Assembly (NCBI GenBank): GCA_949128115.1
Contig: OX421961.1
Location: forward strand, 102,842,363-102,906,362
Reading direction: 5' to 3'
DNA from: Anaspis maculata
Taxonomy: Eukaryota > Arthropoda > Insecta > Coleoptera > Scraptiidae
DNA: 64,000 nucleotides
A program made the position numbers and the translations under genes. The notes beneath the pieces are model-generated. The model worked only from the letters and a program-made list of their open reading frames with translations, ran no database searches and had not been told where the DNA came from. Position 1 is the stretch's first letter, and the number at the start of each line of letters is the position of its first letter. Shown here one piece after another: positions 12,301 through 59,704 of this stretch.

Positions 12301-15300
12301 CCTTATTTTAAATTTCAAATATCATTACGTATCTGGTGATACATCAAATGAAGGCGATAAAATTCTCTTTCCGCCAAACATATTTCTAATTTTTTTAAAC
12401 CACCCCTAACCCTTGTGAATATCCTCTCTTTGTTGATGAAAAGAAATGTTTTCCACTGTAAACTGCCGATTCTTTTTGAAATAGACTTTCCAGCAGAAAC
12501 AGGTCGATTTTTATGTCCATGGGGGGTCATCTAAGACGCGTATGTCCAAATTGTTATCTTCAGCCCTTTCGCCCCCACCCTACCCTACTTCAAAGGAGTA
12601 GTATTAAAAAATTAGAAATATGTTTGACGCAAAGAGAATTGTATTGCCTTCAATTTGATGTATCGGTATATGGATGTATCACAAGATAGGTAATTCTATT
12701 TGAAATTTTTAAGTAGGGTAGTGTGGGGGCGAAGGGGTTGATAATGAAAATTTGACCACACGTGTCTTAGATGACCTCCTTGAAATAAAAATCGACTTGT
12801 TTTTGCTGGGAAGTCTATTTCTCAAGAATCAGGAGTTTAGAGGGGAAAAAGTTTCCTTTCATTAATAAAGAGGGGATTTTCACAAGGGCTGGGGGGTGGT
12901 GTTGAGGAATTAGAAAAATGTTTGACGGAAAGAGAATTTTATTGCCTTCAATTTGATGTTTCACAAGATAGGTACATATCGCTATTCGAAATTTTAAAAG
13001 TAGGGTGGGGTGGGGGCGAATTGGTTGAAGATGAAAATTTTGCAGTATGTGTCCTAGTTATCCCACTCGGAACAAAAATCGACCTGTTTCGGCGTTTTGC
13101 TGTGAAAAATTTTGGCGTTGAGAAATCAGGGGTGACAACTTTTCAAATGAACGAATGTATGGTAGAATCTCGGGTAGAATTGATAGGTTTGTTCCATCAA
13201 GAGGTTTCAAACTAGTCAGAGCTCAGAGCCTATAGCAATCACTGATTTGGGCGCTTCTCATTGGCTCTGACTGGTTTGAGATTCCTGATGGAGTAAACAA
13301 TAAACCTTATGTAGCGGTGGGCTTTTACACGGTATGTTGATTGTACGACGGTAGGAATGCTTGGTGGAAGCTTTTACGCTGTCAGGCAGATCTTGTGGCA
13401 TTTTGCTCGGTGGATTTCCTGTGTTGTGGACTATATGCATGGTAGGACGATTCTTTGGTGGACCAATGCACATGGATCCGTCTAGGCCCTCTGAGAGAGT
13501 AGTCCACCAAGTTTAATTACCATTAACTACCATACCAGAGAACGCACAGCGGAGTGTACATCGCTCGCTGCTGATGATAACCGTATGCAGCAACATGGCT
13601 AGTAGTCACTTCCTGGATGGGTGGCTCCTCCACGGGTGAGGGAGAGCATCTGAACGGACACCCAGAAAAGTGGTTCCTGTGCAGAACCCCCCTCCTTCTC
13701 CGGATAAGTTCTTGGGCAACGCCTTCCGGGTTACTATCCCCATAATGTTACATGATGGAGCAGCGAAGCGTATGAGTCAAACTGAATGTCGCCTCTCAAA
13801 GAGAATTAATTTTTAATAATTATTTATTATCATACCATCAACCAAAGAGCTGAGAAAATTCGAGGCCCTGATATTGTTGTACTGGGCTGAATCGTTCGTT
13901 TTGGTGCTTTATTAATGTCGGAGAGGTGCTTCCTCTAGTTTGTATTTTTGTGTATCAGCGGCGCGCATGTACGAGTCTGAGCGTGCTGCAGCCCTGCGCT
14001 ACTTGCATAGACAGACTTCGCCCGTGCTACCTCTGAGTGCAACCACCTAAGTATTTGAGAGATCGTCTTTGGTGAAATAAAGTTCCACGTTCATTAAATT
14101 TGATTATTTTCACTATCCCACAACAAAGAAGTGGCCAAGTCCAACAATTAATCATACAAGGCTAAGTACATAGCCTGATCCATAGATTGAACCAGCCGCC
14201 CCCTTGGCTGTGACTTGTCAATTATTTGTTTCCAAAAGCCTGCAAATTGAAGTCAATCTTACTCCATAAACGTTTTCACTTTTTTGACTAATCTGTTTTT
14301 TTTTTCATGTAGATGTTCTGTTGCGGCTATTTACTGTCTGCCATTTTCTCAAAGACTGAAGAACAAAAAACTCCAAAGAAAACCAAGAAGAAAAGATCGA
14401 TGCTTAAAATAGTGAAAAATCTCGAAAACACCTGCTCAGATTTCTCAGACGTTGAAGAATTCGAAAGTTCCTCGACAAATACTGTCTCGAATGCGTCACA
14501 CAAGGAATACTTGAACTCTTCTTGCGCTTCATACTGGACGTCATCGCCAAAAGACCAAATGAATACTTCGAATGTATTCAACGATACGTTCGCCACTGCC
14601 AGTGACTATGCACTGCCTGCCAGACGTGCATTGAACGAAAACCACTTCAACAGCTCCATTGATGGAAAGTTGAAGAATAGCCTTAGCAATCTCAATTTAG
14701 GCACCAGAAGCCATGTGTCCAGTTCAGAGAAGATCAAGAGACCGAGACCGTTGTTGTCTCCCTCGAAGCTCAGCGATTCCTTCAGCCGGAGCTCTTGGGT
14801 AGCCGGTGGTTACTGGAAAAGCCCGGACGGAATGACCATGCCGACGTTGCAGAGAACGACGAGCCGCTCGTCGAGCGAAAGTTCCGGTTTCGGGTCTCAA
14901 AGAAACGAGTACACTTTTGGTAATGCCAATCCATTCTCGCCGTCGCGGTTGTGCACTAAAGAGTTTGATAGCGCTTCAGTAATTTCAAATTCCCAGTTCA
15001 ACAACTGTAATACCCATCAGTTTCCAGCCTATCATGCTCCAAGCATCCGGGGAGAACATTTTGTATACCCAAACAATTCGTTGTTTATCCAAAAAACGAG
15101 TCATATCCCGAGTCCAAGTATGCTATATGTAAGACGAGAAAGTTTGGGTTTCAATCCTTTATTTCCACGCCCAATCTATACAGAGTCTTACAATCGAAGC
15201 GCGTTCCAAAATTGGTCTGAGGTCATCAGTGCTAAACCAACTCAGTCTTTTAAAGATTTGAGCTTGCAATTTGCTAAGAATAATTATTACGGTCAAAAGT

Positions 15301-15302
15301 GA
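6340..15302 (+). CDS. TMEM201: TMEM201 / SAMP1 / Ima1-like inner nuclear membrane protein
   Basis: Integral protein of the inner nuclear envelope that links chromatin/lamina to the LINC complex and nuclear positioning (family knowledge). Exons: 6340-6440, 6573-6690, 6745-6956, 7012-7528 and 14313-15302. They give 645 residues; the human long form is 666. Residues 8-30 form a hydrophobic segment. The Ima1-type zinc domain follows, with CxxC pairs at 43/46, 62/65, 111/114 and 154/157. Several membrane segments come next, and the last one (CYINTRKYFTAVIIVQ then MFCCGYLLSAIF) is formed across the 6.8 kb intron. The C-terminal half is Ser-rich and ordered only in short motifs, including WVAGGYWKSP and SSESSGFGSQ. 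The long ORF after 14313 has no good start of its own and its frame matches the phase-0 donor at 7529, so I treat it as the last exon rather than a separate gene. A variant 3' exon is possible at 15935. Confidence 0.88.
7930..11340. mobile_element. Foldback A: long imperfect inverted repeat
   Basis: Left arm about 7930-9862, right arm about 10018-11335, central loop about 150 bp. Paired landmarks: 8160-8290 (GAAACTTTGCA, AAGAAGTGGTGC, ACAAGAGGTTGCCCTACC) with 11030-11150; 8535-8620 with 10670-10770; 9300-9365 with 10495-10570; 9545-9640 with 10230-10330; 9760-9860 with 10020-10125. The arms differ at many sites, so it is old. The left arm carries about 600 bp (about 8655-9250) with no partner in the right arm, which I read as a later insertion. 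No transposase ORF is present. Confidence 0.8.
11397..11706 (+). mobile_element. tRNA-derived SINE with 13-bp target-site duplication
   Basis: Flanked by the perfect direct repeat AATAAAAGCAGCA at 11384-11396 and 11707-11719. The 5' end is tRNA-like: an A-box-like GGTAGCACGGTGAGC and a B-box-like GGGTTCAAATTC near 11450. The 3' end is an A tract (about 11699-11706). Length is 310 bp. A Pol III head, A tail and target-site duplication are the defining marks of a SINE. It sits at the left edge of foldback B. Confidence 0.85.
11714..12145. mobile_element. Foldback B: short-armed inverted repeat
   Basis: AAGCTTCCACAGTGCAATCA at 11744-11763 pairs with its exact complement at about 12090-12112. 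Outer segments (AGCATACTGTTC against TGCAGTTATGCT) and inner segments (CCGCGACACACCCCA against GGTGTGTCGCGCGG) pair as well. Arms are about 130 bp. Confidence 0.7.
12150..13160. mobile_element. Foldback C: 1-kb palindrome
   Basis: Centre near 12655. 12152-12234 pairs with 13072-13155 (TTTTCACAGGAAAACGCCG and ACAGGTCGATTTTTGTT with complements). 12235-12380 pairs with 12925-13070, and 12389-12595 with 12714-12915. Arms are about 450-500 bp. The subunit containing ATCGACCTGT..CGG occurs twice per arm, so an internal duplication preceded or accompanied the folding. Related ATCGACCTGTCTCGG sequence is at about 20790, and ACAGGTCAATTTTCATATTG at 57100. Confidence 0.8.
13590..13830 (+). mobile_element. 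SINE-like element, 3' domain shared with 23475 and 40812
   Basis: Shares CAGCAACAT, TTGGGCAACGCCTTCCGG, GTTACATG.TGGAGCAGC and TGAATGTCGCCTC with the minus-strand copy at 40812-41000. It shares the last two motifs with the copy at 23475-23661. No clear tRNA head is seen here, so it may be 5' truncated or rearranged. Confidence 0.5.
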
Positions 15303-16110
15303 TGGAAATATTGAAGAGGTTGATTTACTGTAGTAATAATTATTTATTATTTTTGCTGTATTTTCCAAACTGTTGCTGTTTATTTTTTAAGTTTGTATAA
15401 TATGAAGTTTTGTTTTAGGATTTTAACTGAAGCATTTCCTCTTGATTGTACTACTTGTTCTTCTGTAAAAAAAAAACTGTACATGTTCATTTAAGGACGG
15501 TACGATTAAAGGAAGTGCTTCCTTTTATTGTGAAAGAAAAACTTCGATTAATTTAATAAGCTAGTGCTTCATTGGAATTCAGTTAAAATTCGAACTCTCT
15601 ACATTCGAATTTTTTGTTGGTAAAGTTTGACAATGTTCGACTTTCGAATTTATTGGTCTAGAATTGATTAATTTCTTTTATAAAATCTTTCATTGTATGA
15701 TATTATAAGCTATCAATCTTTCTTTCACAATGAAAACTTTTTACTTACAATACATCCAAGTATTGTAACTGCTTCACGAGTGAATTTCACTGCCGATGAT
15801 AACTGTTGAGATCTACCTCATTGGAAACTTAATTTTTTTACTTTGAATTTTTGAACTTGTACAAAATTCTTTCACATTTTCTCTATGATATGAATTAAAA
15901 ATAATTTATATAAACTTTTTTTTCATTTTCCTAGAATGACTTCCATGGACATTCCCACGTGATTGGATTGCAGCGTCTTTCTTCCCAGCAAACTGGTTTT
16001 GGTGGCAGTGGTGGACCCCCTTTCAAGAACAAAAGTTGAGCATCATAATCGATTTGCGGTCTGAAAAAAGAATTCTTTTGAAAGAGAATTTAATGAAGCT
16101 TTCGTCATAC
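15303..16110. other. TMEM201 3' region and possible extra terminal exon
   Basis: AT-rich 3' flank. A donor-like AA|GTGATG lies at the TMEM201 stop (GT at 15299), and a strong acceptor (TTTTTTTTCATTTTCCTAG) ends at 15934. Splicing them would replace the last residue with a short tail ending at the TGA at 15960-15962. Without transcript data I keep the stop at 15302. No poly(A) signal stands out. Confidence 0.35.
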
Positions 16111-16801
16111 CTACGGTATAACCGCGTGACGTCTAAATTTATAAGCTTCAAGAGGATATGTAACATAATTGTCTCTGATTTCTGTGGAAGCAGTGGCCTG
16201 ACGCGGATCCTGTACGTCACACCTCCAGTTGTCTTTCAAGATATCCAAAAGCCCGGTTTTGGTAATGTTACCCTTGAAAACGACATTTAAAAACATGCAT
16301 TTGACTTTCATCACAGTTTGTAAATCTAACATAACTAGGCAAGTACTCGTCCGTGACGATCTTTTGCCGCACTTTTCTTTTTATTTCGCTTCCGAGGCAT
16401 CTTGGGAAATGATTGTATGACAGATCGTAAAGAGTTGAAAAGTTCTCAAAGAAGTTTGGGAAGTCGTATCTGCCTTGTTGTGGAATAAAGCTGCTATCCT
16501 ACAAGTAACAATAATTATTAATGTGCCTGTAAAAGGGAATTGAAGCGCCCACTTCAGCATCTAATTTTTTATCCCAGTTGAAAATTTGGTTGGCATCTTT
16601 CGTGATGGGTTTTCGAGTATAAGAAACTGAATATGTTGTATCAAAACTTTGCTTTTCTTTTGGGGCTTCACAAGGGCATTCACATTCACAAGGGATGTCT
16701 TTTATGGTTGATGCAGTTGTTGCTTGGTGCGAACAACAGTTCTTGGTTGCAGCTACTCTTTTAACTGGTATAGCTTGTGATGGCTTCGAACAGCATTTCA
16801 T
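16111..16801 (-). CDS. Small Cys-rich protein of unknown function, one frameshift
   Basis: I do not recognise the family. The minus-strand ORF starts at an ATG (16801), with CC and CxCxCPC clusters near its N-terminus (MKCCSKP, CECECPCEAP), then TTYSVSYTRKP. An in-frame TAG at 16501-16499 is removed if a 54-nt intron (16552-16499, GT-AG) is spliced, joining LDAE to DSSFIPQQGRYDF. The second exon runs to a TAG at 16111 but changes frame at a run of five T (16293-16289). With four T the frame is continuous, giving about 211 residues. Peptides such as STEIRDNYVTYP and the short repeated Tyr-rich phrases recall small axonemal microtubule proteins, but this is only an impression. The frameshift may be a homopolymer assembly error or a sign of decay. 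Confidence 0.5.
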
Positions 16802-17627
16802 GGTTGAAGCTGACTTAATTTTTTTCTGATTCAATTATTTTTAAAAATACATTTTCCAGATTGATTTCTTCAAAGAAACTTCTATGAAACTGACATACAT
16901 AAACCAAAGTGACGTTTATTTTGAATGACGTCAAATACCATAGAATGCTGATTACCTATGTAGATAGCTTGATCGTCGGAAATCAGTTTCCGGAGAATTA
17001 AATTTCAAATTAATATCAAATACCTTTTGAAATTCTACCTACAGCTTGAAACTATTAGTATTTAGTATTACTTTTATTTGAATTTGAAATTTAACGCCAG
17101 ATTTTAAGTCTTGCGCAGTACACGCGTTGTTGAAGTTGACATCCCAGCCCTGAATTTGACACTTGACAGTTTAGAACTGTCAATCAGATGTTGACAAGTT
17201 TTGTTGGTGATTAGTTTCAATTTTATTAAATTTTATACGGTTAAATACAAATTATAGTTTAAATTGATCAGTTGATGTGATCATCATCATTGGAGTGTTG
17301 TTATTCATGTGATTTTTGACAAATAATTTATTTCCAACTCAAATTATTCAATAGAAACAAGTGTTACCGAGCCCAAATTACAAATTGCAACAAATATTAT
17401 TCCTGAAAAATATCAATTTCCGGTCGTTTTAAATAATTTCGACAAAATCAACACCCTTCCTTGTGGGTCAAGAGTGCCTGGCTGGAGTCTACGAGTCGGT
17501 CTTCCTGTCGCCTAATTGTCTGTCGCCATGGTAACTCATCCAGCGGGGGATGATCCGCAACGACGGGATAATAACTTCATGATGATAATAATACAGCCGC
17601 AGTAAATTACTTCTTTTATGAATTGAA
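16802..17627. other. Intergenic region between the small Cys-rich gene and HECW
   Basis: Divergent 5' ends: the Cys-rich gene starts at 16801 on the minus strand and HECW at 17628 on the plus strand. 17160-17190 holds a short perfect hairpin (TTGACAGTT against AACTGTCAA). The promoter of at least one HECW transcript should lie here, but no core element is recognisable. Confidence 0.4.
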
Positions 17628-55501
<37,874 letters not shown>

Positions 55502-56700
55502 GCACTTGTCTCATTTAAACGTGTTATTGGAAGATAACATTTTTTTACACTTTTCATAAGAGATCAAGCGAGAATGAAGATCCACCTTTGTTAGTCGTTC
55601 TTCTCATGTTAACAATGAATATTTATCAAATCGTATTGACCTGAAACCCCGTTTTTTAAATTATTAATCAATAATATAAAATGCTTATTGTTAGTCCCAA
55701 TGGGTACTCGAAGAATCATTTTAATGTTGTAACCGTAACCGCTTCATAACCAGCATCTTGGCTATAACTGAAATTATTGATCCTGACAATAATTTTTTAG
55801 ACATTGGTTGGGTTTTTATAAGGTTTGTCGCAACTTGATGGGTTTTTTACAGATCTTTTATATCTTGAATCACATGACGTCATGCTTGGTTGCTTTGTCA
55901 AGTGCCGTGACGTCAACAAAAACTCTTTATTTCTTTAATGCGTTTTGTTTTTCTTCATAAGAATTTTACCTAGTGAAAATCTTTAGTAATTTGAGACGAG
56001 TTTACTTCACGCTTGATGCTAGGTCAGGCATTCAGAAGATCACATTATACATATTATTCACTATGGAGGTCTCCCCGGGGGCACTCCAATTAAATGAGTA
56101 TGTTACAGAAGATGACTTTCGAGATGCATCAGCTAAGATACATTAGAACTCTTCTTAAATGAGCTGTAAAGATCTATTGTTTTGTGATAACAAACCTTGC
56201 ATTAATATTAATAATTTTTAATGATTGAACATATTAAAAGCACAAATTTTATTATACATACTAGAACCTGTGTCATATACGTATTCATTAAATCGCCGAG
56301 CCAATAACGCAAAAATGCTTTAATTCGCCAATGCCTAGAACGCAAATATTACAAAACATTGTATGAAAAGGCGCACGATTACCTAAACTTTGGTATATTT
56401 TTATTTAATGAGTCGTTAAGATTATGTATATTTTATATTTTTAATAATTTCGTGTATATAGTAATCATCAACTCACCAATAATTATGTATTTGTGTATAA
56501 TCTAGAATTCTAGTTTATTTTCATTTATAATTCTAGTTACCATATTAAATTATTATTTTGTACCCTTTTTTGTTTTATATTATGATGATGATGATAATAT
56601 ATTTTTGTTTGTTAAAAATAGCTTGCATACGATATTGTGATTTATTTAATTCTAGTCAGTTGATGGTTTAATAAAGATTATTTCTGTTTGTAATTATTCA
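55502..56700 (+). terminator. HECW 3'UTR and poly(A) signal
   Basis: AT-rich sequence after the stop. AATAAA at 56670-56675, followed by a T/G-rich stretch, is the best cleavage signal and would give a 3'UTR of about 1.2 kb. Earlier AATAAA-like sites are weaker. Confidence 0.5.
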
Positions 56701-57860
56701 GGTACTAGTGTCTCATATACATATTATAATTACTTATACCAATATGCATATATTGTCTTAATTACTTATTTGTTCCTTGTGTGTATTTGTAATTTATGAA
56801 AGAGCAGAAATCGTTCTGTAACATTCCAGAAAAATAAATATTTGTTACGATAATTAATTTTTGTGTTATATTTTCTGTGTGTCTGTAGTTGTTGCAATCT
56901 AAGTAACTCATATGATACTTAATGTAAATTCTATATTTTCTGCGGATTTTTTTGTCTTGATAAAAATTGGAGGAGGGGCAGAAGAACTCAGATGCGATGT
57001 TCTGAACCTGCTTAACAAATCTAAAAGATACAGGGTGGCCCAACGAAAACAACAAACGGGTTTTTGGGTATTTCACTTAAATTTTTCGAAAGAAACTCAG
57101 ACAGGTCAATTTTCATATTGAGGGGGACATCTGAAACATACATTGGCAAATTTCTACCTTTAGCTCCTTCACCCCCGTGACTATTCATTACTTTCCATTT
57201 ATCGCTTTTATTATCTATCTGAATCTGATTCGCAGAAGAAAAAGTAAAATTCTCGGAGACTACGTTGTATACCTACGTTTCGAAAAAACTGATGATGGAA
57301 TGGCTGAATGGCAAAAGAATAACAATAATCTGCTAGCGTCCATAAAAAGTCCACCAGCTTCGCTTTTGAATCCGGCAAGCTCCTATTGAACGGCTCCTCC
57401 GCCAATGGTACGGGTTCGCGGCTTATCTTCAAGTCGGAGTCACCGGGCTTGTGGCTCATCCCTGAGTCAAAGTCTCCAACGAATATCGTAGTATCGTAGT
57501 AAATCTTTCATATCTTCCAAATGGAATGATTTGATCGAATTGTAATTCGATCATTTAAAGATCAAATTCGTATAATAATTACTGCCGCAGATGTAATATC
57601 GCGGAAAACTACCATCCTCCTGTTCCAAGGAGATTCAGCCCACCGTCCACCCCTTAGAAGGCGGAACCGCGGGATCGGTACCCAAGTTGTTCTGTTTGTG
57701 CTCCAGCTTTTGTGAGTGTCGCTGCCTCTTTTGTTTTCCCGATAGGTCCCTGTAGGTATATGGGACCTGTTTTGGCACGTGACAACCTAACCGCTACGAA
57801 GGCGTAGAAGGGACACAACATGTATTATTTTTCCTCATCTCGGAAGCTTCGACTTTATAT
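56701..57860. other. Downstream intergenic sequence
   Basis: No gene seen. 57030-57180 carries a CAGGGTGGCCC end, followed by a sequence related to foldback C (ACAGGTCAATTTTCATATTG, GGGGGACATCTGAAAC). The rest is unassigned. Confidence 0.4.
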
Positions 57861-57960
57861 AACACGAAATTTCGACTTATAACGCGAAATTTCGACTTAT
57901 AACGCGAAATTTCGACTTATAACGCGAAATTTCGTCTTATAACGCGAAATTTCGTCTTAT
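57861..57960. repeat. Tandem repeat, 20-bp unit x 5
   Basis: Five consecutive units of AACGCGAAATTTCGACTTAT starting at 57861, 57881, 57901, 57921 and 57941, with at most two changes each. Each unit contains the palindrome CGAAATTTCG. A decayed partial unit follows at about 57972. Confidence 0.85.
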
Positions 57961-58151
57961 AACCTTGGAGCTTATAACACGAAATTCTGCGCGCGCATAT
58001 TCTTGCTGATGACAACGCAAAGCAGGAAGCAGGCGATGGGTATAAATCTAAAATGCGGAACAGGAACAGGAATGGAACAGACTTTGCATGGTGAAAAGGA
58101 ATAAGTCCGCAATGGGCAAAACGTGCGATTTTTCCAACAGATGTACCTATA

Positions 58152-58714
58152 CAGGGTGATTCAAAAATGGCGCATTTCCTTTCGGGCACGTTATAATGGA
58201 CGTTGACAGAGCATGGGAAAAATAATAAAAAAAATTAATCGGCTTCGATTTGCAAGTTATTAACAAAAACAAATCTGTCCAATCTGGCAGCATCGCATTA
58301 GTACCTACCTGGCACCTTTAGATCAAAGAGGTACATCACAATAGCATTATTGTATTGTTAGGATTGTTACCCTGGAAACTCTGTAGAACCTGCCAGACCA
58401 TACCAAACATACTTGCCAAATGTATTTTCACGGCACTTTTGAGGTGAAAGACGATATTTGAAATTTGAAAATACGACTCAAATCTCCGTTGCAAGAGAAA
58501 TTTTCAGTCGTGAACTACTAACGACATGTGACTCTTCGCAAGTAACAATGCTTTGCTTTGAAATCATGCAAATTGAAGAAGTTAAATTCTCATCTTCACC
58601 TCTTCATAACTCGAAGGATAAATGAGCCAATTTTTTTTTACTATTTTTTCCGTGCTCCCTTAACGTCTCCCACAACGTACACGGGAGGAAATGCGCCATT
58701 TTTGAATCAACCTG
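58152..58714. mobile_element. 563-bp element with CAGGGTGATTC inverted ends, TA duplication
   Basis: CAGGGTGATTCAAAAATGGC at 58152 matches the complement of GCCATTTTTGAATCAACCTG ending at 58714 (one difference), and pairing extends imperfectly to about 110 bp. TA lies on both sides. This copy defines the ends of the family whose single ends appear at many other places in the window. Confidence 0.75.
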
Positions 58715-58717
58715 TAT

Positions 58718-58800
58718 ATTATTAGAATTAGAATTAGAATTAGAAATGTTTATTGTTCTAGAACTGTTTATGTTATGAACAATGAGGTTGTTAACTTAAA
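58718..58800 (-). mobile_element. LINE 3' tail, minus strand
   Basis: On the minus strand, CTAGAACAATAAACATTT is followed by (CTAATT)n. This is a simple-repeat tail of the kind left by non-LTR elements. Very short fragment. Confidence 0.4.
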
Positions 58801-58908
58801 TAGGTATAACTTTTATAACAAAACTTAATAATATTTTAAAAAAATCAAAAGAACTTAATTAGATTTTCCGTGTTGCCTACGCCTAACAAATACAGTCGTT
58901 AGAATTAA

Positions 58909-59053
58909 CCTCGGGTTCCACCAAAATTTTAAGAGCAGATTAAATCTATCACGCTGATAGTTGCTATGCACCAGCCAATAGGATGGCCAGTTGCTTAGTT
59001 ACTATCAGAGTGATAAAGTTATCGCGTTGATAAAAGTTTGGTGGAACCCGAGG
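58909..59053 (-). mobile_element. 145-bp MITE, copy 2
   Basis: Same element as 46277-46421, in opposite orientation, with about 98% identity by eye. It lies downstream of HECW. Confidence 0.85.
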
Positions 59054-59197
59054 TTAGTCAGAAGCGACACTGACCACAAAAATCGGTTTCATCTAGTTGC
59101 CTACACCGAATTTAGTATTTCCATCAACTTCAAAATGATAGGTAATCTTGACGTTTTCTGTCAGTGCCAAATTCGACTAGGTTTTGAACAACAAAAA

Positions 59198-59346
59198 ATG
59201 AGTGCGGTACGGGACTTTTCTTGTGCGATACGTGGATGTGTGGATAATTCGTCCCTCAAAAAGACACCTTTCTCAAGTTCCCAAAGGAAGCGGAAAGGTG
59301 TGATATATACCTAATTTCCAAGAAAGTGAAGGAAGAAAGTGAATAA
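59198..59346 (+). pseudogene. THAP-type zinc-finger relic, frameshifted
   Basis: ATG at 59198 opens SCAIRGCVDNSSLKK. After a shift of frame near 59262 it continues as TFLKFPKEAERCDIYL, with a stop at 59344. C-x4-C followed by F-x-K-F-P is the start of the THAP DNA-binding fold, found in P-element-type transposases and in THAP host proteins. The rest of the domain is missing, so this is a fragment. Confidence 0.55.
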
Positions 59347-59704
59347 AGGTAGCTGTTTTGTTCAGTAAAATTGTCTTATCTACCCACTTCTACATAATAT
59401 ATCTTATTCATAGACATCTTATTCTTCAGAGCGACAATATGGCTAGAAGCTCGGCTAGAAGCTTGCAGCCGCGAAGACTTGACGAATAAGATTGGAGCGG
59501 GAAAATCAAAATACGTGCGGCTCATTTTTGTGATATGTACTCTGTTTTCAAATGATTAAAAGAACAGGCTTTGTTCCAATTATGTCCCTACAATATTCCC
59601 GCATGCGCCAAAAAGGAATCACCAGGATTCCAAAGGAAAGGATGGTGAATCTGCCATCTGACTATAGATTCCACTGACGGAAGACTTTCTCACCAAATAT
59701 CAAG
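59347..59704. other. Intergenic, nothing recognised
   Basis: No coding potential or clear repeat structure was seen, apart from weak pairing of 59640-59700 with 61620-61665. Confidence 0.4.

Larger units (their letters stand above)
7529..14312 (+). other. TMEM201 intron 4 (6.8 kb), almost wholly repeats
   Basis: No exon is seen between donor 7529 and acceptor 14311-14312. From left to right: a small hairpin at 7781-7850; a 3.4 kb inverted repeat at 7930-11340; a SINE at 11397-11706; inverted repeats at 11714-12145 and 12150-13160; a SINE-like element at 13590-13830; then about 480 bp of unassigned sequence. Confidence 0.75.

Noticed and set aside
14313..15302. Separate single-exon gene
   Set aside because: No start context; preceded directly by a strong acceptor, in phase with TMEM201 exon 4, and the combined length matches the family.
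15935..16039. TMEM201 last exon encoding NDFHGHSHVIGLQRL and a Gly-rich end
   Set aside because: The frame looks protein-like, but the only good upstream donor is in the wrong phase for it.
58718..58745. Telomere-like TTAGAA repeats
   Set aside because: The unit differs from the insect TTAGG telomere repeat and fits a LINE tail better.
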